Assembly (NCBI GenBank): GCA_935421135.1
Contig: OW285195.1
Coordinates: 4,378,701 to 4,442,700 of the forward strand
Length of the DNA: 64,000 bases
Reading direction: 5' to 3'
Origin: Bugulina stolonifera
Taxonomy: Eukaryota; Bryozoa; Gymnolaemata; Cheilostomatida; Bugulidae
Shown: positions 1-18,505 of the stretch, in pieces
How the letters are laid out: each line of letters begins with the position of its first letter
Numbering within the stretch: position 1 is the stretch's first letter
The notes under the pieces: generated by a model
Database searches by the model: none
Seen by the model: the letters and a program-made list of their open reading frames with translations, nothing else
Told to the model about the DNA's origin: nothing
Made by a program: the position numbers and the translations under genes

Positions 1-35
1 AGGCCTACTCTGTTATCTAACCCACCTACTTTTAG

Positions 36-6129
<6,094 letters not shown>

Positions 6130-7332
6130 TTGGTGAGAATTGTGGTCATGTGATACACTTCTATTTTCATTGATAGGAGGCTATTTGATTTATTACTGAC
6201 TATTGATATTTTTGTTTAAACCGTTGAACATACACACTGACTTTGGTAGTTGTGAATTAGAAGGAATAGTGTTGTAGATCTATAGATCTGTAGAATTTCC
6301 ATATACATTTCATAGTATATCACTATTATTTATTGTATTGTTAGATTACTAATGAATTCATTTACTGTAATTACCTAGTTTTGGATTCATCCTCTCTTAG
6401 GCCCTCTACTATTCTCCAGCAGGCAAATAGAGAGGACAACTTCGAAGCTGTACTGCTTAGTGATGATTCACTAATCCATGAGTACAACTCAACTCATACC
6501 CTCTTTATAAGGTCTCTAATAAACTTCTGTGATTCTTTAATGCTGGCAAGTTCCAGCCTCCTCTCTAAACAGATCTGCTATTCTACTTTAGCTTTTGTTT
6601 TCGATATTACACATTGTATATTATTTCTATATTATGTTTCTATTTTTATTATATATTTTCACTATATTATTATCTTATTCCCTTTATGCACTATGGTAAG
6701 TCTATATACATGTTTATTAGTCTTTTGGAACGCATTCTCTTTTAATATGAATCAAACTTAGACAATGTTTTCTCTGGCTGTCACCTCACCCCCCATGTGC
6801 AATTACTCCTTTTACACCGACCACTGTGTTCACCAATCTATGCTATATATTTACACTAAACACTGTGCTATATTATTGCTTTCAAAACAGTTCAATTGTT
6901 TTTCTATGTCAAACTTGTATTGGTAATTAGCCTATAATAATATTATGTTTACAATTATATAATTTTTATAATATTTTGTTTAATATTTTGTGATGCTCTC
7001 AGCAAGTTAATTATTACACATTGTGTTGATCGTTATGCTTTATATGTAGATCTGTTAGGCTTATCTCCCCTGCTTTAAATGCTCCTATACAAATAAAATA
7101 CTCACAATAAAGACATTTACATTATAACATTCTTATATTATAATATGTAGCTGTTATTAGTTGTTTTCTCCAACAGGTTATTGCACTTCTTTCAACGTCA
7201 TACAAACACATTCAGTGAAGTAAATACATAATATTGGTTACTTACTGCGGTATGTCCTCTTCTGTGACTAACATCACTGCTCTGGATGCAACTGTAGTCA
7301 AGAATCGCATAAGTATATCAATTACAATTCAG

Positions 7333-7415
7333 AATTGTCCTCTCCTAATTCATTTGTTGACCTCATTGTAAATAGGCAGTAGGAGAAGACAACTTTCAAT
7401 TATTATTCATATCAT
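7333..7415. repeat. Dispersed GACAACTT hairpin element, diverged copy
   Basis: Left arm AGAATTGTCCTCTCCTAATT and right arm AGGAGAAGACAACTTTCAAT are roughly complementary around an approximately 40-nt loop. It belongs to the same family as the intact copy at 24703-24765. Confidence 0.6.
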
Positions 7416-10400
7416 ATGAGTGTACATGACTAGATGAGTCAGTTTATATAATTATATTCTACAAGTTTAACTGTCTGTTAGTTTAAATGAGAGATAATAA
7501 AACCAGTGGTTCCCTGGACCCAGGCTGTGTGGATATCTGAGGGCATTACTTAGGAAAGAGGGTGCTCCATATACCATTAATAGTTTGGACCTTGGGTTGA
7601 AAAATATTACTATCATTTATTATGTAACATAATTATGTACTGATTAAAATGTAAATTTCATCCTTCACATGTACAAGACTCCCCAGCAGTTCTGAACCTG
7701 CCCTCCACTTTTATTGGAGACACTTAACTACAAGACTACAGTCTGAAAATATTACAATTTTACTGACTGCACAAAACTATACAAATTATACATTACTCCC
7801 AGGCAGTGGAACTAATACCTAGTCAATTATGGAGCTGTCACCTGGCTCTGTGTAAATATAATAATAATATAATTATTACATACTTGTTTGCACAGTAACA
7901 TAAACACTAGATTGGATATTGTGAGGGTGAGCCTTGCTCTCTGTTAGATATGATTCAATACCTAATCCACTGCCTTAAATTAAAACAAACAATTTTAAAT
8001 CTTCATTCAATAAGTTAAACACATAGAAACAAAAGCGTAATAATGGTTTGCATTGAACCAATAGAGTGAAGTGGTGTAATGGTCTATTTCAGGTGCCCCA
8101 ATATTAATAATACTTTGTTTATTAGCATTCATAGTTGAATGCTGCCATGTAATAGGCCCATTGCCATAACATAGTACCCTATTGTGTGTGGGGAGCTGTC
8201 AGAATAGTTATGTTGTGACAGCCAATTGTGAGGTAACAACTGACTGGTATTACATGAAGCTGTCCACTTTGGAATAGGTGCCCACAGGTGACTGCTAGGT
8301 GCCCACAGGTGACTGCTAGGTGCCCACAAGTGAGTACATACATCTATTACCTGTTTGCCCAATATTATAATAATGTCAGTGTTATTGACTAACTACATGC
8401 ATAGCAAGTAGAGTGACAGTTAGAAAGTCCTCAGTGTCTATTGGCAGCGGGTCATCATATTATTATTATTATGTACTGTTAGAATTGGGTAGAAGAAATC
8501 CAATACAAGTCATAATGTACAACATATACAATGGTTATCCCATTTACGAAAGTACACTGTACATGTATGTATACACTGTCTGTAATAGCAAATCTAAACT
8601 GTACTGTTACATGTATATAATATACATACATGTATATAATATATAACCTATATAATAATAATTATATAATCATATTTCCTAGACACAATATATTGAGTAA
8701 CTGAAGAGAGTTTCCTGTTCACCCACTTGATCTGTAGAGTGACACTTGACTTTATACAATATTATTCAAGTGTCAACATATTTAGTTACTTGAGAACAAT
8801 ATTAGTCTATCAATGGAAGATATCTTAGCCAACACACAGTATTCATAGTTATATAATCAAATTAGTAATAGACTATATAAATACTGTGGTAGAACAGCAG
8901 AATTATTATATACATGTAGTGCATCATATTCCATACACATCCACTATAGAAAGCTACTAACAATATAGTATAGAGCCTCCCATATAGAATCTACACAGAA
9001 AGTCGACAATCTCAAGTTCAGACTATCTACTTAGTACGAGTATCAACTAGTAAGTTGTACTATATCATTATATTAAACAAGGTTTCCAGTGTCAACTATT
9101 CTACTGTTATAACCCATACATTGTAACTAACTACCTCCTTCATGCCTTCAGTACTATAAATATGGTAAGACAACTCATAGTATTATATTCATGGGTGTTT
9201 TTTATTTAAACATTAAATTTGTCTTTCCAAACCTAAATTAATAAAAATATAAACGCAAAAGTAGCTATGACTAGACATTATGACTTGTCGAAGAAATTCA
9301 CGGAATGCAATGTTCATTGGAAGCTTTCTAACTAACTGACAACCAACATCCTGTCTAACAGTCACTCTGGAAGGTGTGGAGAATCAGCACAATGTCAGTT
9401 GGAAACTAAATGTTGTAGAAGTTATTTGTAGATTGGGGCATGTTTTCCGAGTGCCTGTAGATTTCTCCACTCATAACTCAGTCCTCACAATCGTGAGTAG
9501 ATTCTCAGTCTAGGTTTATATGATTTTGGTCTAGTCTATCTGCATGTACATGTATAATATTTCTACAAGTATACATTAGAGTAATCAGCGAGTTTACAAG
9601 TAAATGATTCTAATGCATCAGGTTACAGCATAATACAGAGCATGACCTCCGGTCTAATCGGATTAAATAACTTTAATCTTATTCAAAAACATTAAAATCT
9701 ATTATTTTATAATTATTCTATACTGTATCTTGTAGTAGTGTGCAGACATAATATATATAATATGTACATGTATATATAGCCTACTACATATAGTGTATAT
9801 GGAGCAGTATGGAGCACAAATTATGTAGTATAAGGTTTTATGGTGTAGTTTGATAGATAAAAGACAAACACAGTTATAAGTCCATTACTGCTTATGAAAT
9901 TAGCTGGTTATCAGTACATACACATTTATGCTGCACGCAATGGGCACTGGACACGCAATGGACAGTAACATCAGCTGGTCAGCAAGTAAAAGCTGAAACA
10001 TTTTATCTGAGCATATTATGGTAAGTCAAACTTGGTAGTTATGGCATGGCAGACACAACCACTCCTTGGGCAGCAGTAGACAAATCCAAACGGCCTTAGA
10101 TCTTGGCTGTGTTCGATATTACTTAACGAGACCTACTATTCAATTTTTCTGCTTTAGCGTTGACAAAGCTATACTGAAAATTCTTCACTACCGCAGCTAA
10201 ACTGTTGAGTATTTCTAGGCTGACCAAGTAAATCAAGACATTATACAGTTGTACATGTATTTTGTGAACACAAAGTTATACCGACTGCTCTTCTTGCTGC
10301 ATTGTTTTTAGCAGGTAATCAAGTATTTACCTGCGTAACTCAGCCAATCAGTAACCTGAGACTGTGGTTTACTTTATACCCAACTCTATATACTCTCCCA

Positions 10401-11536
10401 TGACTCCCCCTACCTCAGTCAAACCTTTTAATACACAAAGTCATGTTCCAGAAAATTATTAATAAATACAGTATTTCGTTTGTTTGCTTTGCGATGTGAC
10501 TTGAGCTTGGCTATGTTCTGTTTAAACCCTCCATTCTACCGAATCACAGGGCATGGGCTCCTTACAGTCGTGTCTAGCCATGCACATTGACACTTTATAC
10601 CAGATACATGTAGGTCACTCTGTATTTATATGTATGTATACTAATAATTAAATTAATATTAATTATGCAAAACAATCTCATACATTATACCACTAAACTA
10701 ACTACTACAATAACTAATGCAGATTACTTGCAATTATATTATTATTAATGTAAGTAATCTATTGTAAGTAATCTAATGTAAGTAATCTAGTTGTTATGTA
10801 CTTTTAAAATATTTCCATTGACATTGATGTGCTACAGCTACTGAAGAACTCTTTGGATATAAGTGTTGTCCCCTCTCTCCTGTCTACATGAGTAGACAAT
10901 TCCATCCCAATAATAATTATTTTATGAACCTGAGCTTTTTCACAGGCAGAAAATTATTGCAATGTACCAGTATGTAAATGCTTCAAGGTACGTTCTATTG
11001 GCCTATACCTTATTCATTCGAAAATTTTAGCTTGACATGCATGCAAGTAGTACACGTACATGTACGTACATGCGTAAATATAATTATTATATGTTTAACT
11101 TGATAGCTGCTAAAATAAAGATATCTTTTTATGTTGTGCAAGTACATGTATATTTATTTATACTATCTGGCCATCATCACTTCTAGTGTTATATATAATT
11201 ATATAAAACAGGGCAGCAATCAAAATATGGAATCATTTTGATATTCAATTGTGTTAGCATAGTTAGGCTGTTAGAATTCTACATTGATGTCTAGAATACA
11301 GTCATGTACTTGCACTGTGTAGCAGTAAAGAGAGAGGTCAATGTGTAATCTAGTGATAAGTTTCTATTCACTGCAGACCATAAAACATTTATTGAGAGTA
11401 GTTAGGGATTATTTTAGGTGGGTCTACATAAACAATGTTCCGCTTTGATCAATTATTAAGCATTTATAATTAGAGAAAGCTTAATGGAATAAATAACAAT
11501 AATACAAGCTTCATGCTGCAGCGTCTCACCTGCTGC

Positions 11537-11628
11537 CAAGTACCAACAGGTTGTTAGTTGACACTACTGGCTGTCTGACTGACAAGTGCCAACAGGTTGT
11601 TAGTTGACACTACTGGCTGTCTGGCTGC
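11537..11628. repeat. 46-bp direct tandem duplication
   Basis: Two adjacent 46-bp units share CCAACAGGTTGTTAGTTGAC with about two differences (TACC/TGCC, GACTGA/GGCTGC). Confidence 0.9.
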
Positions 11629-12462
11629 ATGGTCTGTGCCATTTATATTATTGTATAATATAATCTGCTGAATAATTATGAAGGACATGACAGGAGCTAC
11701 GGAAAGTCACTCTAATATTACTAGCATGCTATACAACCCATTAGATCAGGTAATGGTGTACTCATTTATACATATATACAGTTACCAAAATATGTACATA
11801 GTGTTATATTTTATTACTTGATTACAACTGGTGTAGGATATAATACAGGCATACGGGTGCCAAAATTGGCAAACAATTCTCTATGATAGTCGATAGGTGT
11901 AGTACTTTTTCCTTGTCCAATGTAATTCGCAGCATGTTATTTTGACCTGATTTTAAACAATCTTTTTAACTGCATATCAACTAACATGAAGCAAAAACAC
12001 ATGGTACATGTATGACTAAATAACACCACAAAGAATGTCGTACTGAGAAATTAAAAGGAGTTTTACCTCTTGTTGGTTCGAAATTTGATGATAAAGTTGT
12101 CTCTAGTCTATTGGTGGTCTAGCTATTTCCCAGCTTGCAGTAGGAGATAATAAATTATTGCTGATGTATTCCTTGAATAGAGTCAAACAACATACACTGT
12201 CTATATCAGCCATACACCACTGTATATCCTTATAATCTACATGAACACTTTCACATTGCAGTACGTACGTGCATACCCTCCAGTACTTCATACACACGTA
12301 CATGTACACTGTATTTTGTTATACGGATGGTATAATCACACATCTGTACTATAGAATTGCAACATTCTGCCAATATGAGGCATGTGTATTTTTCATGTAG
12401 TATTAGAAACCAGCAAATGAGTCCGCGTTCTTATTTAAATACGAGTCACATTATTCCTCCAG

Positions 12463-15400
12463 AGCCAGCTGTGGAATCCAGATCTAGCAGTGAAGTTGAG
12501 GTATAACGAGGATATTTATAGAATAGACAACAGTATGTTTGCCCCGCCCACACTTCCTGTGCAAGGTAGAGGAACAGACACAACCTCCAGTAGTTATGAT
12601 CACTTAGCAAGACATAGACCAGCTGCTGCCACAGTCAACCGGCGTCAGAGAGTGGTCACACAGAGGAGGTAAGTCGGTAGAAACATCAGAATAGTATAGT
12701 GACGTCACTTTGGGATTGTAAAGTATTCCAACCTTGTTTAATTATGAACTAGTACAGTTCAGTAGTATAGTAAAATTGTAAGCTATTAGTTATAATGAGA
12801 AGTTTGTCGTCTTCCGTAAGCAGAGGGAGAGAAGACAACTTCTTATTAGGATCAATGGCTTGTGACTGGCCTAGACATGTGCTCTTTCGCTAATGGCATC
12901 TACATGTATGTGCAGATCAGCTGTCTGCTGTCTGTAGGGAATCTTTAGCCTGAGTTCTGTCTTTGGGAGTCAAAACTAGAGATAAAACCTTATTGAACGT
13001 TGTAGAGAATGTTCTCCAATCAATAATTACAGACTCGATCCTCACAAGGACATGTGGATAATCATATTATGATATCATGTTCGCGTACATGTATGTATCT
13101 TACAAATAATAAGCTGTGTTGATCAATCCTAACAGCGTTATCCTCTTTGTGAGTTAAATACTTGCTCTTCTAGGTCTTACATTACTATTATTAATAAGCC
13201 TATGTGGATACTGAGTTGTATTTTTGGGGTATGGCTTTTATTCTAATTTAGAACCATTATCTACAATGTTTGTATGTTGCATTATAAAGGCTATAACAGT
13301 GAATCCTATGTTATACATGTAGATATTCAATTATTTGCTAGTTTTCCACAGTTTCCCCTCATTAGAATATAAAATAGAGTTTGCTAGTTGGTTTGTATAA
13401 TAGTCTCACAAATCATATTATCAAATTATAGATTACATAGAATAGGCCTATATTACAAGCTCTATGCTGTTTCACAGTATTACACTATTACTACAGTCTG
13501 CCAGTTAAATACTATAGGCCTATTAAATCAAACCATTAAAATTGAATTTTGTACAAACATACAATGTACAGGTACAATGTACTAATCACTAAAAATGCTG
13601 TTAGGTTCTATTGATTACCCATCTCAGTCATTTTATTTACTTTTACTATAAGCTACGTGTATATATAACTCTCTTGTCGGGGCACACATCAATGTGGGAA
13701 TATTTCTCAATAATCAAATAATATCTTAATAGATGTGAAACATGTCTCTGACTGCGCAATAGAAAAAATTCCTTGCTTGGGAAACGTCACAAATGAAATA
13801 ATATTCTAAGCTGATGTGTACTAATCAGTATACATATCCAAGTTGACTGACCACACAGACTGGGTTTAGGTGCATCAGATTTTACCAGTCATACAGCTTT
13901 ACCATCTCTATGGTTCACTGCCGTCTGTCTGTCTGTCTGACCGTATATTCATTAATGTACAATGTATGTTATAATACCAGTGATTGACTATGGTGCTCCA
14001 GTGGAGATCACCTCTCCCCTCTGGCCCCTAACCCCACCCTGCCCCCTTATACTACTGTACTTGTACATTGTATTGTATATGTATATTTTAACCAGTGATG
14101 AACTGTGTGGATGGAGGGGGTCTCCAGCCTTCCCAGAATCCAGAGAGTTCGAGGATGGCTACTTTGGTAAGTGTGCAGTGTGAACTAAGGCTACGGAATA
14201 GAGAAAAACTACATTGTGTGAGAAATTCAAAACAATATTGAGTAAAGAGTAGAGAACATTCAGTTAATGCAGATGCCAGCGCTGTCATGTGATATGCACA
14301 ACTACATACATACAGATTATGTACATGCAAAGTACACATGTGTAGCGTGAGAGACGTCAGCATGTAACCCGCATGCAAGTGTTAGACTGTGGTTGTACGA
14401 TCTCCTTCAGAGAAAGCACCAGTTGAGTTCAGCTAGAGCTTTTTATTGTAGGAATATTCTTACTATACTCATCCTTTAGGGCATTTCTAATAGTGATATC
14501 CCTTTTCACAGTTTCCTGGATTTTGACGTCATGTGAATTAATTCTCTATGTTGGTTTTATCATGATGTATACAAATTGCAATTTAAATCGAAGAAAATTG
14601 AGTCTATTCTACTATTATATTCTGTTATGGTTCTACTCAACATAAAGATCTACCGTAAGCTGGCATGTTAATGTGGCACATTATAGGCATCACAGATTGG
14701 ACAGCGATGGTTAACGACAGCGATACTCAATCACTAAAGAAAGCAAACAAAGCTCCACTTCCTAGCTTTAGAGTGATAGGTGCTACCACAGATAGATGTA
14801 CGCAACTAGAAATTAGCTCAGCGAATGAGCCCCACAGTACCACAGGCTTATCAGAATATCTCAGAAATCTGAAGTTATTGCTTTCTCGAAGTAAACCATG
14901 TAAGTTAAGGCGGTTACACACTGTTGGCAGTGGTTGTAGCGGTTAGTGGTTAGGCGGTTACACTCTGGTAGCAGCACTAGTGATATGAGGAGTTGTAGTG
15001 ATTACATTGGTGGTGGTAGCTGTAACATGATATAACTAGGAATTTGTACAGTTGCCCATATTTCTCCAAGGTATTGAACAGAGTGTGTTCTGACTTGGAA
15101 TTATCTTCTCTCAATTCAGATTGACACATTATAAAGAGTAGCACACTTTATTTATTTCTACAGTTAGACTTTCTGATAACACCGTGCACATTTGACTCGC
15201 ACACCAACTCTTCATATAGCCACCGTCTTTGCAATGTATTTCTAGATAGCAATATTGTGCTAGTATTAAAATGAGAAGACAACTTCAACATAATACAGAG
15301 GCACGTGTTCAAAATTCCAGTTATAATAATAATATACATGCAGTAGATTTTATTTTAGTGAGTGCTGGTGCTAATCCACAGAATAGCATGAGGTTCTACA

Positions 15401-17728
15401 ACCAATCACAATTATATACAAGACAGATTACTGGAGGGTCTTCAAGTGCTCCGACCACAACTGGTTCAATATTAAGAAAACATGCCCAAAGGAGTTACAA
15501 ATGTAAGTACATCATTCCGTGGTAACCAACTAAGTCAATGAATAGTTTTATGTAATAATAATATCCGTGGTGCCAATGCAATTTTTTAACGTAGCTGCCC
15601 AATAGCGGAGCTAATCGAGGGGCCACCATGGGTCCTAGAGCTAGATATTATATAATCCGATGTGGCACGGAAGAAAAATCTTCTTCGGGATAAAAACCTC
15701 CAGGTCAGTGACGGGACTCGAACCCACATCCTTGCAGATAACTTGCGTCATCGCTGTAAGGCCAGAGTGATTAGCGCTAGACCACTCGGCCACCAACATC
15801 AACACGTTTATAATGCAGTTAGATGCTGAGTTTGACCATGTCAAAATTGTTGTCAATAATAATTTTGTTCATTATGCTAGACTTTCTTGAGCCCGATGGC
15901 CCAACTTAATTTCACTGTTTCATGTAAATAAATAGAATGTTCTACAATGAATGCAAGTCAGTTACTCTGCCGAGAGGGTGTAGCTTTGATCTAATACAAG
16001 TAAGAGACGGTAGACTGTGTTCCACCCAATACAATTTATCCTACCACATGGCTATATATGATATGCCTCTACATCTAATCCCCTTACATATTTCAGTCGG
16101 AGTACAAGCTTCATCGTCGACTACAAACAGCACATCTGATATCCCGTGTAAAAACTATAATAAACTGCACAAACATAAATCGTATTCTGACCTGCGGGAC
16201 TGCTGTTACAGGGCCAAGTTAGACAATCAGTACAACTCATGTGGTTCCCAGTATCATACAGAATCCCCTAGAAAACCCAGAAAGAGTGGTAGTGTAGATA
16301 ACTCCAACTGTGTTACCAACAATGGTAGCAAATCACCAAGTGACAGACAACTTAGTGAGGCAGTCAGTAAAGAAAATAGGCTAATAACTGTAAATATAGA
16401 ACCTAGTCCTAGAGTGACTCAAGAGCGGGTGTCTGTAGAAGAGCCTAGTAAGCTAGTACCAGTTGGGGTAGAGAACTCAGGTTACGGAGAGAACACCTCC
16501 CTCACCAAAGAACATACTACGATGCAGGAATATATCGAAAAGTATTATCAAGCTCCTAGTAAGGTGCCTGGGAGTCCACATAAGAAAACCCTTCCTGCTA
16601 TAGCAGACAAGAATCACAGGCTTGTAGAGAACATAATGAACTATAGACATTCAACTACCAGGGAGAGGGAGGCAACTCACAAGAACAGGTACGTGGAAGC
16701 ATACAAAACATACATGTACATGTAGCAGTCTTGTGTTGCAGCCAACTTCCTACAACTTTTCACAGGGCTGTTGAATTATACAGACATGTACTTATATCCA
16801 GGCAGTGTAAGAAGCAGTATACACAGTGAGCAATTACAACTGTACATGTAGAACAATATTTGTGTATGGGTATGGGCTTAATTTTAGAGGTAGATACACA
16901 GCGTATGCCCACCTGGAGCATATATTCTGTAGTAGATAATGTTCTAATAAAGAACATTACAGGCGCAGTGTACCACCTCATGCGTTTTACCCCCAACCAA
17001 TAGATGTAAAACCAAAATGTTGATGAGATAGCCTTGTCGTTCTTGGTCCAAATTGAAGCAGCAGAAGTTGCATTCTTCATTTAATTTTGAAAACCCCTAA
17101 ACCACATTTCCGGCCACAATCATGAATCTTAGTCTAGATTGAAATAGCGCAGCTGTACAGTACCGCTCCAGGTGATTAGGTGAATGTATATATAAATATA
17201 ATATATGTAATTAGGTTATACCCTATATTATTATTGTTATGTAATATATTTGACTAAGGACATACCAAGTATACCACCAACCATATTATACATGTAGCGA
17301 TCTACAAATTCCTAGAACGCAGTATCCATGCTATTGTACAATCAAGGAGTACTCATTCGTACAATGTAGAGTATGACTAGTGTACATCACATACAATTAT
17401 GTTCATGTTGCAAATGAGTATTAACTTAGTCATGTGGCTGCAACTCCAAGGTTCTAGTGAGAAGGTTCTGGTGCACTTAAATGATAATTATTAATTCTAT
17501 AGGTATCTACAGTTGACAGCAATGGATATAAGGAGAACCACAGCACAGTTGCTGAAGAGTTCACTGCACAGACACAGCCCTTACAGGACACCCTCGGGCT
17601 CTGCCCTTCAAGGCATTGACTCTATCAGTGACAGTGTGACTGCCAACTTGACCTTGACTCAGCTAATGGCTCCTAAGGCTACTACCCAAGTATTCTCATC
17701 TAAGTTATCAGGTCCATCTGATAGCTGA
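12463..17728 (+). CDS. Uncharacterised multi-exon gene, Ser/Asn-rich product, start not located
   Basis: I do not recognise this protein. A consistent model is 12463-12668, 14096-14166, 14687-14890, 15299-15502, 16097-16688 and 17503-17728 (stop TGA), 1503 nt in total, open and phase-consistent. The opening exon reads SQLWNPDLAVKLRYNEDIYR; its acceptor is CTCCAG at 12462, so a start exon should lie upstream. The middle is rich in Ser, Asn, Thr and Lys with no visible domain, signal peptide or membrane segment. The C-terminus (YRTPSGSALQGIDSISDS) is followed at once by a stop. The donor at 14890 (CGAA|GTAAAC) is chosen because the stronger-looking GTAAGTT at 14900 would create a stop on joining. 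Exon 4 begins just after a copy of the AGAAGACAACTTC repeat, so that boundary is the weakest. It may be a fast-evolving, disordered protein. Confidence 0.6.
12786..12856. repeat. Dispersed GACAACTT hairpin element, copy in first intron region
   Basis: Left arm GAGAAGTTTGTCGTCTTCC and right arm GGGAGAGAAGACAACTTCTT form an imperfect stem. It lies downstream of the exon ending at 12668. Confidence 0.65.
15697..15800 (-). repeat. tRNA-Ser/Leu-like SINE head (pseudo-tRNA)
   Basis: On the minus strand a box A (TGGCCGAGTGGTCTAGCGC) and a box B (GGGTTCGAGTCCC) are spaced as in a type II tRNA with a long variable arm. The T stem pairs (GTGGG with CCCGT, using G-T pairs) but the acceptor arms do not pair, so it is not a working tRNA. 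A tRNA-derived SINE promoter is the best reading. It lies in the intron 15503-16096. Confidence 0.6.
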
Positions 17729-18505
17729 CCACTAACATGACTACTAGGTTTTGGTACTTCATGATAAAATAAACTAGATTGTGAAAAGAGAATACAAGTA
17801 TCATATATGTACATATTTGGTTAGTCTGCATTACCAAGCTTGCCAAAGCTAAACTCCCATCTTTTAGGGGCATTTTGCCGTTGAATTGTTACTTTAGTAA
17901 TTGTTCACTCGTTCTATAAAAGGAAGAGAGAGAGGACAACTTCAGAAAATCATATCAGCATAAATATGAACCCCTCAACAAAGTCATTATGTAGAGATCA
18001 TGGTGGGATACGTTCTCATTCAACCTGACTAAGAGATGGTGAGAGTGAGACCAAAGTCGTCAGCCAGTGTCTACAATAAAGTTGAAGCACAAGTATTACA
18101 AATATGAGTCATCTCCCACTGACTAACAGAGTGGGATTTAAATAATAATAATAACACTAGACCAAACTGCTAGGGGGCATTTAGCTGTTCGAAGATTGCC
18201 AATATTTTCATTAGAACTTGGCCAGAGAATATCATAATACAAAGCGAGTAAAATCACAAAAACAGCTCTTCTACATTATATACATTAATTTTATTTACAA
18301 GTATTAATATATACTGTATTACCATATGACCCATTTCTATGATGCAATTTCCTGCACACAATTGGGCAAGCACAGATCAAGTAAAAGGGTTACATCAAAG
18401 AGAGTGACTGACTGTAAAGTAAAGGCATTCAGTATTACGACAAGGACTATTTATTTTCAAAATGAGTGTAATATGTTGATATAAATACAGAGAGATTACT
18501 AATAA
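17729..18505. other. Convergent intergenic spacer
   Basis: This lies between the stop of the uncharacterised + strand gene and the stop of WDR33 on the minus strand. It holds a half copy of the hairpin repeat (GAGAGAGGACAACTTC near 17930-17945). I see no gene. Confidence 0.6.

Larger units (their letters stand above)
6130..12462. other. Gene-poor stretch
   Basis: I see no supported gene in 6.3 kb. The DNA is AT-rich with many TACATGTA words. It holds one copy of the dispersed GACAACTT hairpin (about 7333-7415) and a half copy (6430-6445), a short triplicated GGTGCCCACA repeat near 8270-8335, a triplicated GTAAGTAATCTA repeat near 10744-10790, and a 46-bp duplication at 11537-11628. Short open frames here lack splice context and coding character. 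Confidence 0.6.

Noticed and set aside
12103..12309. Minus-strand 68-codon frame
   Set aside because: Biased to Tyr/Met/Val from TACATGTA-type words; no splice partners.
15697..15795. Functional tRNA-Ser/Leu gene
   Set aside because: The T stem pairs but the acceptor arm does not.
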